Assembly (NCBI GenBank): GCA_031266255.1
Contig: JAISBK010000152.1
Location: 1 to 14,445, forward strand
Origin: Treponema sp.
GTDB lineage: Bacteria > Spirochaetota > Spirochaetia > Treponematales > Breznakiellaceae
Length of the DNA stretch: 14,445 nucleotides
Direction of reading: 5' to 3'
Below, in pieces: positions 1 through 6,895 of this stretch (positions are counted from its first letter, which is position 1; each line of letters opens with the position of its first letter). Both the position numbers and the translations under genes were made by a program. Below the pieces are notes generated by a model. It was given only the letters and a program-made list of their open reading frames with translations, was not told the origin of the DNA and did not search any database.

Positions 1-15
1 TTCAAGCAAACCCAT
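1..15 (-). CDS. Start of a third gene in the left operon (partial, 5 codons visible)
   Basis: Only the first five codons (M-G-L-L-E) lie inside the window. The ATG (15 to 13 on the minus strand) shares its A with the last base of the upstream TAA stop, giving the TAATG arrangement typical of translational coupling. A perfect GGAGG Shine-Dalgarno sequence sits at 27-23, seven bases before the ATG and inside the last codons of the 994-residue gene. This shows the operon continues beyond the left edge. Nothing can be said about the product. Confidence 0.6.
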
Positions 16-2999
16 TATTCAGCCTCCTTTTTGTATAGGGCAATCCAGCCCGTACCGTTCTGCTGTTTTGATTCACCAAACAGATACGCGGAAATACTAC
101 CGTTAGGCGGCAGTTTCAGCAGCCCCAATACTTTCAGAGAAATACCGGTCAGGGCAAGCACAATACGGCCTTTTTTGTTCAGCATGATACGCGCCTGCGA
201 AAGAGAAGCGTCGATTATGTTCTGAAAGGACGCAAACCGCGGGAGGGCGATTCCCGCGTAATTATGCCCGCTGCCGTCCCAAGCAAGCAGGATCGAGGCG
301 TTAAGATACGAGGCGGTTGAGAGTTTTCCCAGGGATCCAAGAACCGCGTTAAAACATAAGCCGGACCAATCGCCGCTAAAAACGCCGTTCGTGAAATTAT
401 CAATAACAACCGGGGAATAGCCCAAGCTTTCAGGCGTTGTATCCTTAGCATAGTTTACCATGTTTTTTAAGGACAAAGAAAAATCCGCACACAGACTCCC
501 GCTTCTTTCAACGCTGTTTTTGGGGTCAAAGGTAATTTCCGAAAAATCAAGGGTAAATGAACCGGCATACAATTTTAATTTGTATCCGTTAAATACAAGT
601 TTATCAAAAGAGTATAAATCAATATCCTGCTTTGCGGTCATGATTTTACCGTTAAGGGAAAATACATAATCGCCGGTTTTAAGCGTTGACATTTCGGCGC
701 CGTCAATTGAAATTTGGGTAAACGGCGGATTTGAAAACGAAAATACGTTTGAACTGCTGGAAACGAGCTTGAAACAGGGCGTGCCGTTATTATTTTGCAC
801 CGAACCTTTCAGTAAAACCAAACCGGACACGTCGGGATTTTGTCCGAACAGCTTGTTGACAAAGAGCTGCGCCGAGCTTTCAAATTGAGACAGCCGGCTG
901 TTTTCAAACAAGGCTTTAAGTTCAAGAAGCGTAAAATCATAATCGCCCCCCGTATGTACCGGCGCGTTATCGGAGGAATCATAATAGATAAGTCCGAAAA
1001 ATGAAGAATAGCCGTCATTTACGGGACCTACCACCGAACTCTTTAACGGCGTAACTCTTGCACCAAAATGATGCAGAGACAGGAGGGTATTTTGAGGAAG
1101 TCCCGCCGTAAGGCATTGAAGCTCTTCCGGAAGCGAGGAAAGCGAAACATTCAAAAATAGTATCCCCTGCCAGTTTTCATCCCCTGCAATGGATTTGATA
1201 TTCTCAAAATACCCGCTTGTTTGAGCCGATATATCTTTAAAATAGGATATCAGCCAATTTGAAAGATTTGTCTGCTGTTCCTGTTTGTGATTTGGCGAGG
1301 AAAATTCATCCCGCATTATCCAAAAGGACGGATTTGCCACAAGACTGTTACTCACATTTCCAGGATCATAAATTTTTCCTTTTCCGCTTTTAACAATCAT
1401 TATATTAGCATAATCATTGTAATGACAGTCGCCGCCTATATCGAACTTAAAACTCCAGCCTCCGGGCAGGGATGCCGAATTGTTAAAGGTTCCGATATTG
1501 GTGCTGTCCGCGGCAACCAAAAACATACCGGAAGTCTTAAAACATTGTATCAAATAAGAGCCTGGATTTTCAAACCCAAGGATTCCAGAACCGGAATATG
1601 CGAGGTTTATATTGTTCCAATTACCATTCGTATCCACGCCGACGAGGTAACCGCTTGGAGTTGCAATGTTTTTTACTGTTGGGGAGGAGCTTTTAATCTG
1701 TTTTACGGTATGATTGTTTATTACGTTTGAGCGTTTTACGGAAACAAGCTGCAGCTCAAACTGTTCCATGACCGGAACATCTCCTTTGAATCCGAAGTAC
1801 GGCGCGCAAGGGAAGGTTAACCCGTTTATCGAAGTTGCAGTTTCGGCATTTGTCAACAGGGAGGCCGTTCCGCCGTAATAAGGAGATTCCGTAGGCTGGG
1901 AAAAATAAGGCGCGTTTATTGAAACCCACGAAACCAAATAGGTATTATTGAATAAATCCTTTCCCTGGGGATTTACGAAGTCATCAATTGTTAGAGATTT
2001 TACGGGGAAACAATCCGCATACGCGGGTTGATGCGGTACAAAGGATAGTATACCGTCTTTTTTTATTTTTATAAATTCAACGCCGCTTAATCCGCACATA
2101 AGTTTTACATCCGAATTGACGGAATAATCGCCAATAGGAACGGATACGAACGTATTTCCTTTAATCTGCGGAACGAAAAATCCAAACCCTGAATTGTTTA
2201 TCAGGGTATTCAATACAACTTCTTCATTATATATCGTTTTATAGTATGTTTTAAATGACGCTTGCCTGGTAAATAACATTTTTGATCCGGCAATATCGCA
2301 GGGATTCAAATAAAACTGAAATGAAAATGTCTTATCCCCGGATGAGTTTATAAAGGGAAGCATGATTTGTCGATCATCTCCGTAAACAAAAGTGAAACCT
2401 GGAGAAAAATCAGGGGAGTTGTCATTGATAAAATCGGAAAACGATATATCGGCGCAGAAGATCAAAACTCCCGCGTTTTCATCCGTAAAACCGATGCTTG
2501 CGTCGTGAATATTTCCAATGACCCTTGTCGAAAAGCTGAAACTCCCGCTGTTCAGAGGCGCTTTAAATGCAAGCGCGGTTTCATTATTAAGATATACCTG
2601 CAATCCGTTCTGCGCCGAAAACTCCAATTTGTTTGGAAGGGGATATATATCAAAATAAAAAGATCCGCTTAATGACGAACCGTCATCTTTCAAAGGGCAT
2701 ATTGCCGAAATATTGTCGGACTTAACCCATACCATGCCTTTAGCGGAATAGGCCGTACTTTTTATCGAGGCAAGCGCTTTATCCGCAAGATTCAAAATCG
2801 CATTGGGAGTCTCGCACGCCAACGGTGGATTTGAAAAAATAAAAACACCCGTGTAATTTGTATTGGTCAAGGCGTCATTTAATTTTATGGATTTCGGAAG
2901 ACCGATGCCTTCTGACAACACGAAATACGCGCCCGGATTTTGCGTCCCCGCCTGATAGATTCTATAATCCTTAATTTGATTATATACAATATTCGGCAT
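15..2999 (-). CDS. Large beta-rich protein of unknown function, 994 aa
   Basis: I do not recognise the family. The 994-residue product starts MPNIVYNQIKDYR and has no signal peptide, lipobox or transmembrane segment. It is rich in Ser, Asn, Gly and Phe in short alternating hydrophobic stretches, which suggests a mostly beta-strand, multi-domain protein. An FSNPP motif occurs at about residues 56-60 and again in the last third (VFSFSNPPFTQ). The C-terminus ends in a distinctive LFGES-x5-GTGWIALYKK segment. The ATG at 2999 is preceded by AAAAGGA at 3012-3006 with six bases of spacing, a good start signal. It is the second gene of a leftward operon, 117 bases after the 228-residue gene, and is coupled by TAATG to a third gene. 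Base composition is visibly more A+T-rich than in the genes to the right, which suggests acquisition by transfer. A structural or exported particle component, a secreted effector or an intracellular scaffold are all possible; sequence reading cannot decide. Confidence 0.85.
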   Translation of the reverse strand: MPNIVYNQIKDYRIYQAGTQNPGAYFVLSEGIGLPKSIKLNDALTNTNYTGVFIFSNPPLACETPNAILNLADKALASIKSTAYSAKGMVWVKSDNISAICPLKDDGSSLSGSFYFDIYPLPNKLEFSAQNGLQVYLNNETALAFKAPLNSGSFSFSTRVIGNIHDASIGFTDENAGVLIFCADISFSDFINDNSPDFSPGFTFVYGDDRQIMLPFINSSGDKTFSFQFYLNPCDIAGSKMLFTRQASFKTYYKTIYNEEVVLNTLINNSGFGFFVPQIKGNTFVSVPIGDYSVNSDVKLMCGLSGVEFIKIKKDGILSFVPHQPAYADCFPVKSLTIDDFVNPQGKDLFNNTYLVSWVSINAPYFSQPTESPYYGGTASLLTNAETATSINGLTFPCAPYFGFKGDVPVMEQFELQLVSVKRSNVINNHTVKQIKSSSPTVKNIATPSGYLVGVDTNGNWNNINLAYSGSGILGFENPGSYLIQCFKTSGMFLVAADSTNIGTFNNSASLPGGWSFKFDIGGDCHYNDYANIMIVKSGKGKIYDPGNVSNSLVANPSFWIMRDEFSSPNHKQEQQTNLSNWLISYFKDISAQTSGYFENIKSIAGDENWQGILFLNVSLSSLPEELQCLTAGLPQNTLLSLHHFGARVTPLKSSVVGPVNDGYSSFFGLIYYDSSDNAPVHTGGDYDFTLLELKALFENSRLSQFESSAQLFVNKLFGQNPDVSGLVLLKGSVQNNNGTPCFKLVSSSSNVFSFSNPPFTQISIDGAEMSTLKTGDYVFSLNGKIMTAKQDIDLYSFDKLVFNGYKLKLYAGSFTLDFSEITFDPKNSVERSGSLCADFSLSLKNMVNYAKDTTPESLGYSPVVIDNFTNGVFSGDWSGLCFNAVLGSLGKLSTASYLNASILLAWDGSGHNYAGIALPRFASFQNIIDASLSQARIMLNKKGRIVLALTGISLKVLGLLKLPPNGSISAYLFGESKQQNGTGWIALYKKEAE

Positions 3000-3005
3000 T
3001 AAACA

Positions 3006-3012
3006 TCCTTTT
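3006..3012 (-). promoter_or_regulatory. Ribosome binding site of the 994-aa gene, abutting a terminator-like hairpin
   Basis: AAAAGGA on the minus strand lies six bases before the ATG at 2999. It directly follows the run of five T that ends the hairpin at 3017-3060, so folding or termination there could affect access to this site. Confidence 0.65.
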
Positions 3013-3060
3013 AAAAACGGCTTTTATCCCTTATCAATTAACAACAACGATAAAAGCCGT
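3013..3060 (-). terminator. Intercistronic hairpin with T-run: terminator or attenuator
   Basis: Read on the minus strand, ACGGCTTTTATC (3060-3049) is followed by a 20-base loop and its exact complement GATAAAAGCCGT (3028-3017), a 12-bp perfect stem. This leads into a run of five T (3017-3013). That is the form of a Rho-independent terminator, though only the base of the stem is G+C-rich. It lies between two genes of the same orientation and immediately before the next Shine-Dalgarno sequence, so partial termination to lower expression of the second gene is likely. On the plus strand it is followed by CTTTCC rather than a clean T-run. Confidence 0.7.
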
Positions 3061-3116
3061 CTTTCCTACTTTGCCATTTCAAACACCTGCGAAATTTTTC
3101 GAACGGAATGACGAAT

Positions 3117-3803
3117 TTAATCGGTTGCGAAACTTAATATAGCCGCGACCGTATTGAGCGCGGCATCGTTAGGCTTGCCGTTGTTATAACCGGACATAAA
3201 GAATCCTGCTTGATAAGCGGTTCCTCTTACAAAAGGAGCGTCATTAAGCACAAGAGTCCCCCCGCTGGAGGCTTTCTCTATCGGTTTGATGTACAAATTC
3301 GCCACTGTTAAAACATCGTCCTTTTTCCAAATGCCTATCCAGTTGCCGTTTGTTCCGCAATCCATATTGGGAACGGCCTGATATTGAATCCTATAGGCGT
3401 TACCGATACTGTCAATGGACATAGTTATACCGGAAGCTCCATCGTCATTCGGCGGAGAAGCCACCGGAATGGCACAGGTCGCGCTTAAATTGACGGCGCC
3501 GGCCTTTGGCTCTCCTACTTGAGAATAGCCAACCACATAACTTCCTTCGCGCAGTTCGCAGGCAACATATATGCTGCCATTCGTTTCTGATGATTCGACC
3601 AAGGATGAAACCAGCGGTGCACAACCAGGATCAACGGTGCCGTTATCGGAACTCCAAACGGCTACATAATTGTTATTTTTGCTCGGATTATTATTATGAA
3701 GCGTGTGATAACTAAGACTAAACCCCGATCCATCAAAACTTTTGATGCTTATTGAGACCGCATCTGTCTTTTGCTCCGGCTTTATTTGTACTTCATCTGC
3801 CAT
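3117..3803 (-). CDS. Two-domain tandem-repeat beta protein of unknown function, 228 aa
   Basis: I do not recognise a named family. The protein consists of two diverged copies of one domain. Copy A spans about residues 16-112 and copy B about 126-226, joined by a Pro-rich linker (about 113-123). Both follow the same pattern: a starting (I/M)SI-S strand, then (F/Y)-x-(L/I)-x-Y, an Asn/Gly stretch, (Y/W)-(V/I)-(A/G)-(V/I)-W (YVAVW at 46-50, NWIGIW at 154-159), a Gly turn, then G-x-Y or A-Y with a following G(Y/F), then an Ala-rich last strand. This suggests two beta-sandwich modules. There is no signal peptide or membrane segment. I chose the ATG at 3803; an in-frame TTG at 3815 would add four residues. 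A GGGGGCAGG stretch precedes the ATG. The gene is first in its operon, behind a strong promoter, and is more A+T-rich than the genes to the right. Confidence 0.8.
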   Translation of the reverse strand: MADEVQIKPEQKTDAVSISIKSFDGSGFSLSYHTLHNNNPSKNNNYVAVWSSDNGTVDPGCAPLVSSLVESSETNGSIYVACELREGSYVVGYSQVGEPKAGAVNLSATCAIPVASPPNDDGASGITMSIDSIGNAYRIQYQAVPNMDCGTNGNWIGIWKKDDVLTVANLYIKPIEKASSGGTLVLNDAPFVRGTAYQAGFFMSGYNNGKPNDAALNTVAAILSFATD

Positions 3804-3832
3804 ACCTGCCCCCAAAAAACAAAATTAAAAAT

Positions 3833-3854
3833 TTACACAAAGGATAGTGTGTAA
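3833..3854. repeat. Inverted repeat in the 5' leader of the left operon (possible operator)
   Basis: TTACACA (3833-3839) and TGTGTAA (3848-3854) are exact inverted copies separated by eight bases. They lie about 14 to 35 bases downstream of the predicted transcription start of the minus-strand operon and 30 bases before its first ATG. The symmetry suits either a dimeric repressor site or an RNA hairpin in the leader. On the minus strand it is followed by a T-rich stretch. Confidence 0.4.
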
Positions 3855-3874
3855 CTATGAAAATAAACTAAATA

Positions 3875-3903
3875 ATTTTACCTTTGAATATGGTAGTTGT
3901 CAA
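3875..3903 (-). promoter_or_regulatory. Near-consensus sigma70 promoter for the left operon
   Basis: On the minus strand there is a perfect TTGACA (-35, 3903-3898), a 17-base spacer, and TAAAAT (-10, 3880-3875). Transcription would begin near 3868, about 65 bases before the ATG at 3803. An 8-bp palindrome AAGCGCTT (3902-3909) overlaps the edge of the -35 box and could be an operator. This is the best promoter match in the window. Confidence 0.75.
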
Positions 3904-3953
3904 GCGCTTTTTGTAGTTTTTTGTGATACTTTTACATGGGAATTGGAGAATAT

Positions 3954-4013
3954 ATGGCTATTTCTATAGTATACCTGAATTCTTATCAAAAATTATCTAA
4001 TGCTTTATATTAA
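3954..4013 (+). CDS. Possible small ORF of 19 codons with a good Shine-Dalgarno sequence
   Basis: GGAG at 3945-3948 precedes an ATG at 3954 by five bases, and the frame reads MAISIVYLNSYQKLSNALY before a TAA. The peptide has a short hydrophobic start and no recognised match. It lies in the A+T-rich spacer between the divergent left operon and the Nudix gene, so it may be a leader peptide or chance. The ribosome binding site is its main support; I see no clear promoter of its own. Confidence 0.25.
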   Translation: MAISIVYLNSYQKLSNALY

Positions 4014-4088
4014 AACGAATTACAACAAAAACAGAACAACCTATTGGGTAATACATTTGGTTGCTATACGAATCCCCCATAAAAGACT

Positions 4089-4673
4089 ATGTTTAATAGT
4101 ATGGATGCTCATACTACCCATTTGGTGTGGAACGAAGAAGCCCGCCAAAAGGTTTTCACCTGCCCTATCTTTTCGATCTGGGAAAGTACCTGCCGATCCC
4201 CTGACCAGCAATTGCGTCTTTTTACGGTCCTGGATGCTCCGGATTGGGCCATTGTGGTCCCGGTTCTCACCACCCCTCGGGGTAAAGCGTTTGTCATGGT
4301 GCGGCAATGGCGGCATGGGGCAAAGGAATTAAGCCTGGAATTCCCCGGCGGGGTTTTTGAAAAGGGAGAGGACCCGCAAACCGCCGCTGCACGGGAATTG
4401 CGGGAAGAAACCGCCTATGATGCAGGAACCATCAGAAGCCTAGGGGTATACAGCCCCAATCCTGCAATCATGGCCAACCGAGTCCATTTCTTTATCGCTG
4501 AAGATCTAAAACCTTTAAAACAGCAGGATCTGGACGAAGATGAATATGTGGAGGTAACCTTAGTCCCCATACAAGAGGTGTTTCAAAACATGGGCAAACC
4601 CCCGTATATCCATGCCCTTATGGGAGCAGCCCTTTCGTTGCTCAATAACGTGGATACGTTGAGGGATCCATGA
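4089..4673 (+). CDS. Nudix hydrolase, ADP-ribose pyrophosphatase-like
   Basis: A 194-residue Nudix enzyme, expected to hydrolyse a nucleoside diphosphate linked to another moiety (most likely ADP-ribose to AMP and ribose 5-phosphate) in the cytoplasm, using divalent metal. The Nudix box runs G88-x5-E94-x7-R102-E103-L104-x-E106-E107-T108-A109. The metal-binding RELxEE core is intact, while the usual glycine after EET is alanine. The strand before it (VRQWRHGAKE...LEFPGG) and the following segment with NPAIMANRVHFFIAE and LDEDEYVEV are typical of ADP-ribose pyrophosphatases rather than MutT. The start could be the ATG at 4089 or the one at 4101 (residue 5); neither has a convincing Shine-Dalgarno sequence. 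A TATACG at 4065-4070 may be the -10 box, implying a short leader. The gene ends 107 bases before the 703-aa lipoprotein gene, which has its own promoter. Confidence 0.88.
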   Translation: MFNSMDAHTTHLVWNEEARQKVFTCPIFSIWESTCRSPDQQLRLFTVLDAPDWAIVVPVLTTPRGKAFVMVRQWRHGAKELSLEFPGGVFEKGEDPQTAAARELREETAYDAGTIRSLGVYSPNPAIMANRVHFFIAEDLKPLKQQDLDEDEYVEVTLVPIQEVFQNMGKPPYIHALMGAALSLLNNVDTLRDP

Positions 4674-4713
4674 AGCCTTCTTTCGAGGGGTCGGGTAAGC
4701 TCCCAAAAAGCAT

Positions 4714-4725
4714 AATTATATAATT
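4714..4725. repeat. Perfect 12-bp A/T palindrome, possible UP element
   Basis: AATTATATAATT is a perfect palindrome made only of A and T, 14 bases upstream of the -35 box at 4740. Position and composition suit an UP element for the alpha subunit of RNA polymerase or a regulator site. Confidence 0.3.
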
Positions 4726-4739
4726 TAAGAGGAAAAAAG

Positions 4740-4768
4740 TTGAAATCCAGGGTTTTTCCTGGTATACT
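4740..4768 (+). promoter_or_regulatory. Sigma70-type promoter for the lipoprotein pair
   Basis: TTGAAA (4740-4745), an exact 17-base spacer and TATACT (4763-4768). Transcription should begin near 4775, only about six bases before the ATG at 4781. The region upstream is very A/T-rich. Confidence 0.65.
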
Positions 4769-4780
4769 TATTGAACCGAT

Positions 4781-6892
4781 ATGGGTACGCTTAACCGGAG
4801 ATGCGGCTGCATCTCAAAGTTCTATCGTCTCCTCAGCATCTTCTATGGTGCACCTTTCCTTTGGATTTGCTGGCTTGTTGCCTGTAACGGAGGAATGGAT
4901 ACGGTTCTTTCAACCGGGCAGTACTACGAGGTAAATGCCTATATCAACAACTATTCCCTCAGTGAATGTTCGATCATAAGAAGCAATGATACGATTCGTC
5001 CGTATTTTGTTAATTCTCTGGTTAATGATCCGGATATCCGGGGACTGGCGGTTTTTTTACAGAACTCTTCAAGACAAGCCATAAGCCAGCGGATCTGGTA
5101 TACCCTCACTCCAGGGCTTACCAGCCCCCCAGAAAGCGTAGAAACACCACCCCAACCTGCCCCGGTAGGCCCAAGCCCGGAAACGAGCCCCGTCGTCCCG
5201 TGGATCCCTGAGCCGGAAGTACCGGTGGAAGAGGAAAAAAATGAAACTCCGATAGTCGAGGTTCCGGTAACCGAAACTCCGGAGGTGAAAATCCCGGTGA
5301 TTGTCCAACCAGAAGTAGTTCAGGAACCAGAGGTTGCCCCTTGGTTAGAGGAAACATCTGCATCTGAACCAGTCTCAGACCCGCCCGGGGTAATCACACC
5401 GGAACTGCCTGCGGAAACCGGAGGAACCCAAGAGGAGGTTCCGGCGATAGAGGAAGCCCCGGTGATTATCGAAGGGGAACTTATATCTTTGGTACAAGAT
5501 GAGCCGGAATTCCTGGAATATCCGCTTCTGCCTGAACCGGTGTTCAACCCTGATATCCCCGACATCTTCGTACTGGAAAAATCCGAAAGCAGAAACCGCA
5601 CGCTCGCCCCTGGAGTAAGCGACCGCGTGATTTCCGTAGCTCGTTTGGATCAGGATCTTCCTTCATACAAACTTACCGAATCTTTGGAAATTGGACAATA
5701 TACCATGGTTTTCCAGGTTCTTGGGGAAAAGTTAGTCCTTGCCACTATTGAACTTCCAGTGTATTTCCTGGGAGATGCCCTGTTCAAATTAGCGGATATT
5801 CAGCGGTATCTTCCTGGTTTTTCCAAAACTGCTCATTTTGTACCCCCTGAGATCAAGGTACTGTTTGAAGCTCAGGTCAGCGCCGATACCCGGATTGATC
5901 CCTATATAGTCTGGTATAGCGGGAAAAATCGTATCAGCGAGGGGAAACTGTCTGAAGGTGCCCGGTATCTATTCTGGCAAGCTCCGGAACGGACCGGGTT
6001 TTATACCATAAAAGCGGCGCTGTTTCCCTTCAAACCTCCCCAGAATATACCCATTTACGGACAAGCAAAGGAATTATCCTTGCCTGTATCGGTTAAGAGT
6101 GAAATACCAGGGTATTTTTCTGACCAGGCGGATCAGTTTACCTACTGGTATCAATTCCAGAACAACCTGCTGGACGCACATGGACCCAAGGACCCGGCAA
6201 GAAGTCTCCGTTCCCATAATCAGCCGCCCCACTGGTCGCCCTACGGGAGTATTTATGGGCTTTCCATAGGACCTCAGGATATATATCTGTTGCCCAGTTC
6301 TTCTTTTCTCCTAGCTGATGATGAACAAGGCTCAGGGCAGATCCTTTTCCATGCAGTACTCCTTGCCCCAGGAACGATCTTTAAGGCGGCTTTTATAAGC
6401 GATACAACTTTCTCAGAAGCCCTGGATATGGACCTCTCCTTTAATGGAAAAACCCTGATCCTCAGGCTCAGGAGAGGAGATCTATCCCATGAAGAAGCGC
6501 TATTTCAGAATACTGAGGACTTACCGTCCGAAAGTATACCTGTCCTACAAACCAGGGATTTTGTTACGTTTGGTTTGAACTTTACGATCCAGAAAACCCA
6601 GGTTACTGCTCAAGCTTACCTGGAAGATATGGATATGCAATCAAAGCCCTGTACCATCACCCTATCCACCCCCATAAGCGGGAACGGGACCTTTCAGTTT
6701 GGCTCGGAAACAGCACTCTCTGACCTTATACCAGATGCTAAGACATCTTCCCCATTCGTGGCGATTTTCAATGAAGTGGGTATAACCTTTACCAAGAGCA
6801 ATCCCCCTCAAAACACCGAATGGTCAGCCCTTGATAGTGAATCCGTCTCCATCATATCCCTAGAAAACGAAGTCCTGGCTGAGGCGTTCTAG
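4781..6892 (+). CDS. Lipoprotein with P/E/V-rich stalk and C-terminal LamG-like domain, 703 aa
   Basis: The signal sequence has a basic start (R6, R7, K13, R16), a hydrophobic core and a lipobox L32-V-A-C35, so the mature protein should be lipid-anchored at C35. After an N-terminal region (about 40-108) comes a roughly 150-residue low-complexity segment rich in Pro, Glu and Val (about 111-262), which probably forms an extended stalk. A beta-rich Ig-like region (about 285-440) follows. The C-terminal region (about 450-670) reads like a concanavalin A/LamG fold: it begins YWYQFQNNLLDAHG, has a central strand pair around 550-562, and ends in FVAIFNEVGI. This could bind carbohydrate or host or partner surface; that is inference. 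ATG 4781 is the only in-frame start before the lipobox, since an in-frame TGA lies at 4772. No Shine-Dalgarno sequence precedes it, and the promoter is so near that the mRNA would be almost leaderless. The next gene follows after three bases. Confidence 0.85.
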   Translation: MGTLNRRCGCISKFYRLLSIFYGAPFLWICWLVACNGGMDTVLSTGQYYEVNAYINNYSLSECSIIRSNDTIRPYFVNSLVNDPDIRGLAVFLQNSSRQAISQRIWYTLTPGLTSPPESVETPPQPAPVGPSPETSPVVPWIPEPEVPVEEEKNETPIVEVPVTETPEVKIPVIVQPEVVQEPEVAPWLEETSASEPVSDPPGVITPELPAETGGTQEEVPAIEEAPVIIEGELISLVQDEPEFLEYPLLPEPVFNPDIPDIFVLEKSESRNRTLAPGVSDRVISVARLDQDLPSYKLTESLEIGQYTMVFQVLGEKLVLATIELPVYFLGDALFKLADIQRYLPGFSKTAHFVPPEIKVLFEAQVSADTRIDPYIVWYSGKNRISEGKLSEGARYLFWQAPERTGFYTIKAALFPFKPPQNIPIYGQAKELSLPVSVKSEIPGYFSDQADQFTYWYQFQNNLLDAHGPKDPARSLRSHNQPPHWSPYGSIYGLSIGPQDIYLLPSSSFLLADDEQGSGQILFHAVLLAPGTIFKAAFISDTTFSEALDMDLSFNGKTLILRLRRGDLSHEEALFQNTEDLPSESIPVLQTRDFVTFGLNFTIQKTQVTAQAYLEDMDMQSKPCTITLSTPISGNGTFQFGSETALSDLIPDAKTSSPFVAIFNEVGITFTKSNPPQNTEWSALDSESVSIISLENEVLAEAF

Positions 6893-6895
6893 GCA

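Noticed and set aside
1287..1730. 147-codon plus-strand frame inside the 994-aa gene
   Set aside because: It lies antisense to a longer coherent protein, has no ribosome binding site, and its product looks like a shadow translation.
4000..4332. 110-codon plus-strand frame overlapping the start of the Nudix gene
   Set aside because: It overlaps the Nudix coding sequence in another frame, has no ribosome binding site, and its translation has no domain features.
4674..4739. Terminator after the Nudix gene
   Set aside because: Only a short GGG/CCC pairing is present, without a stable stem or T-run, so I list none.
4740..4934. TTG-started frame of 64 codons preceded by AGAGGA
   Set aside because: It overlaps the lipoprotein signal sequence out of frame and its start coincides with the -35 box. 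The product has no signal or family features, while the 4781 frame has a clear lipobox.
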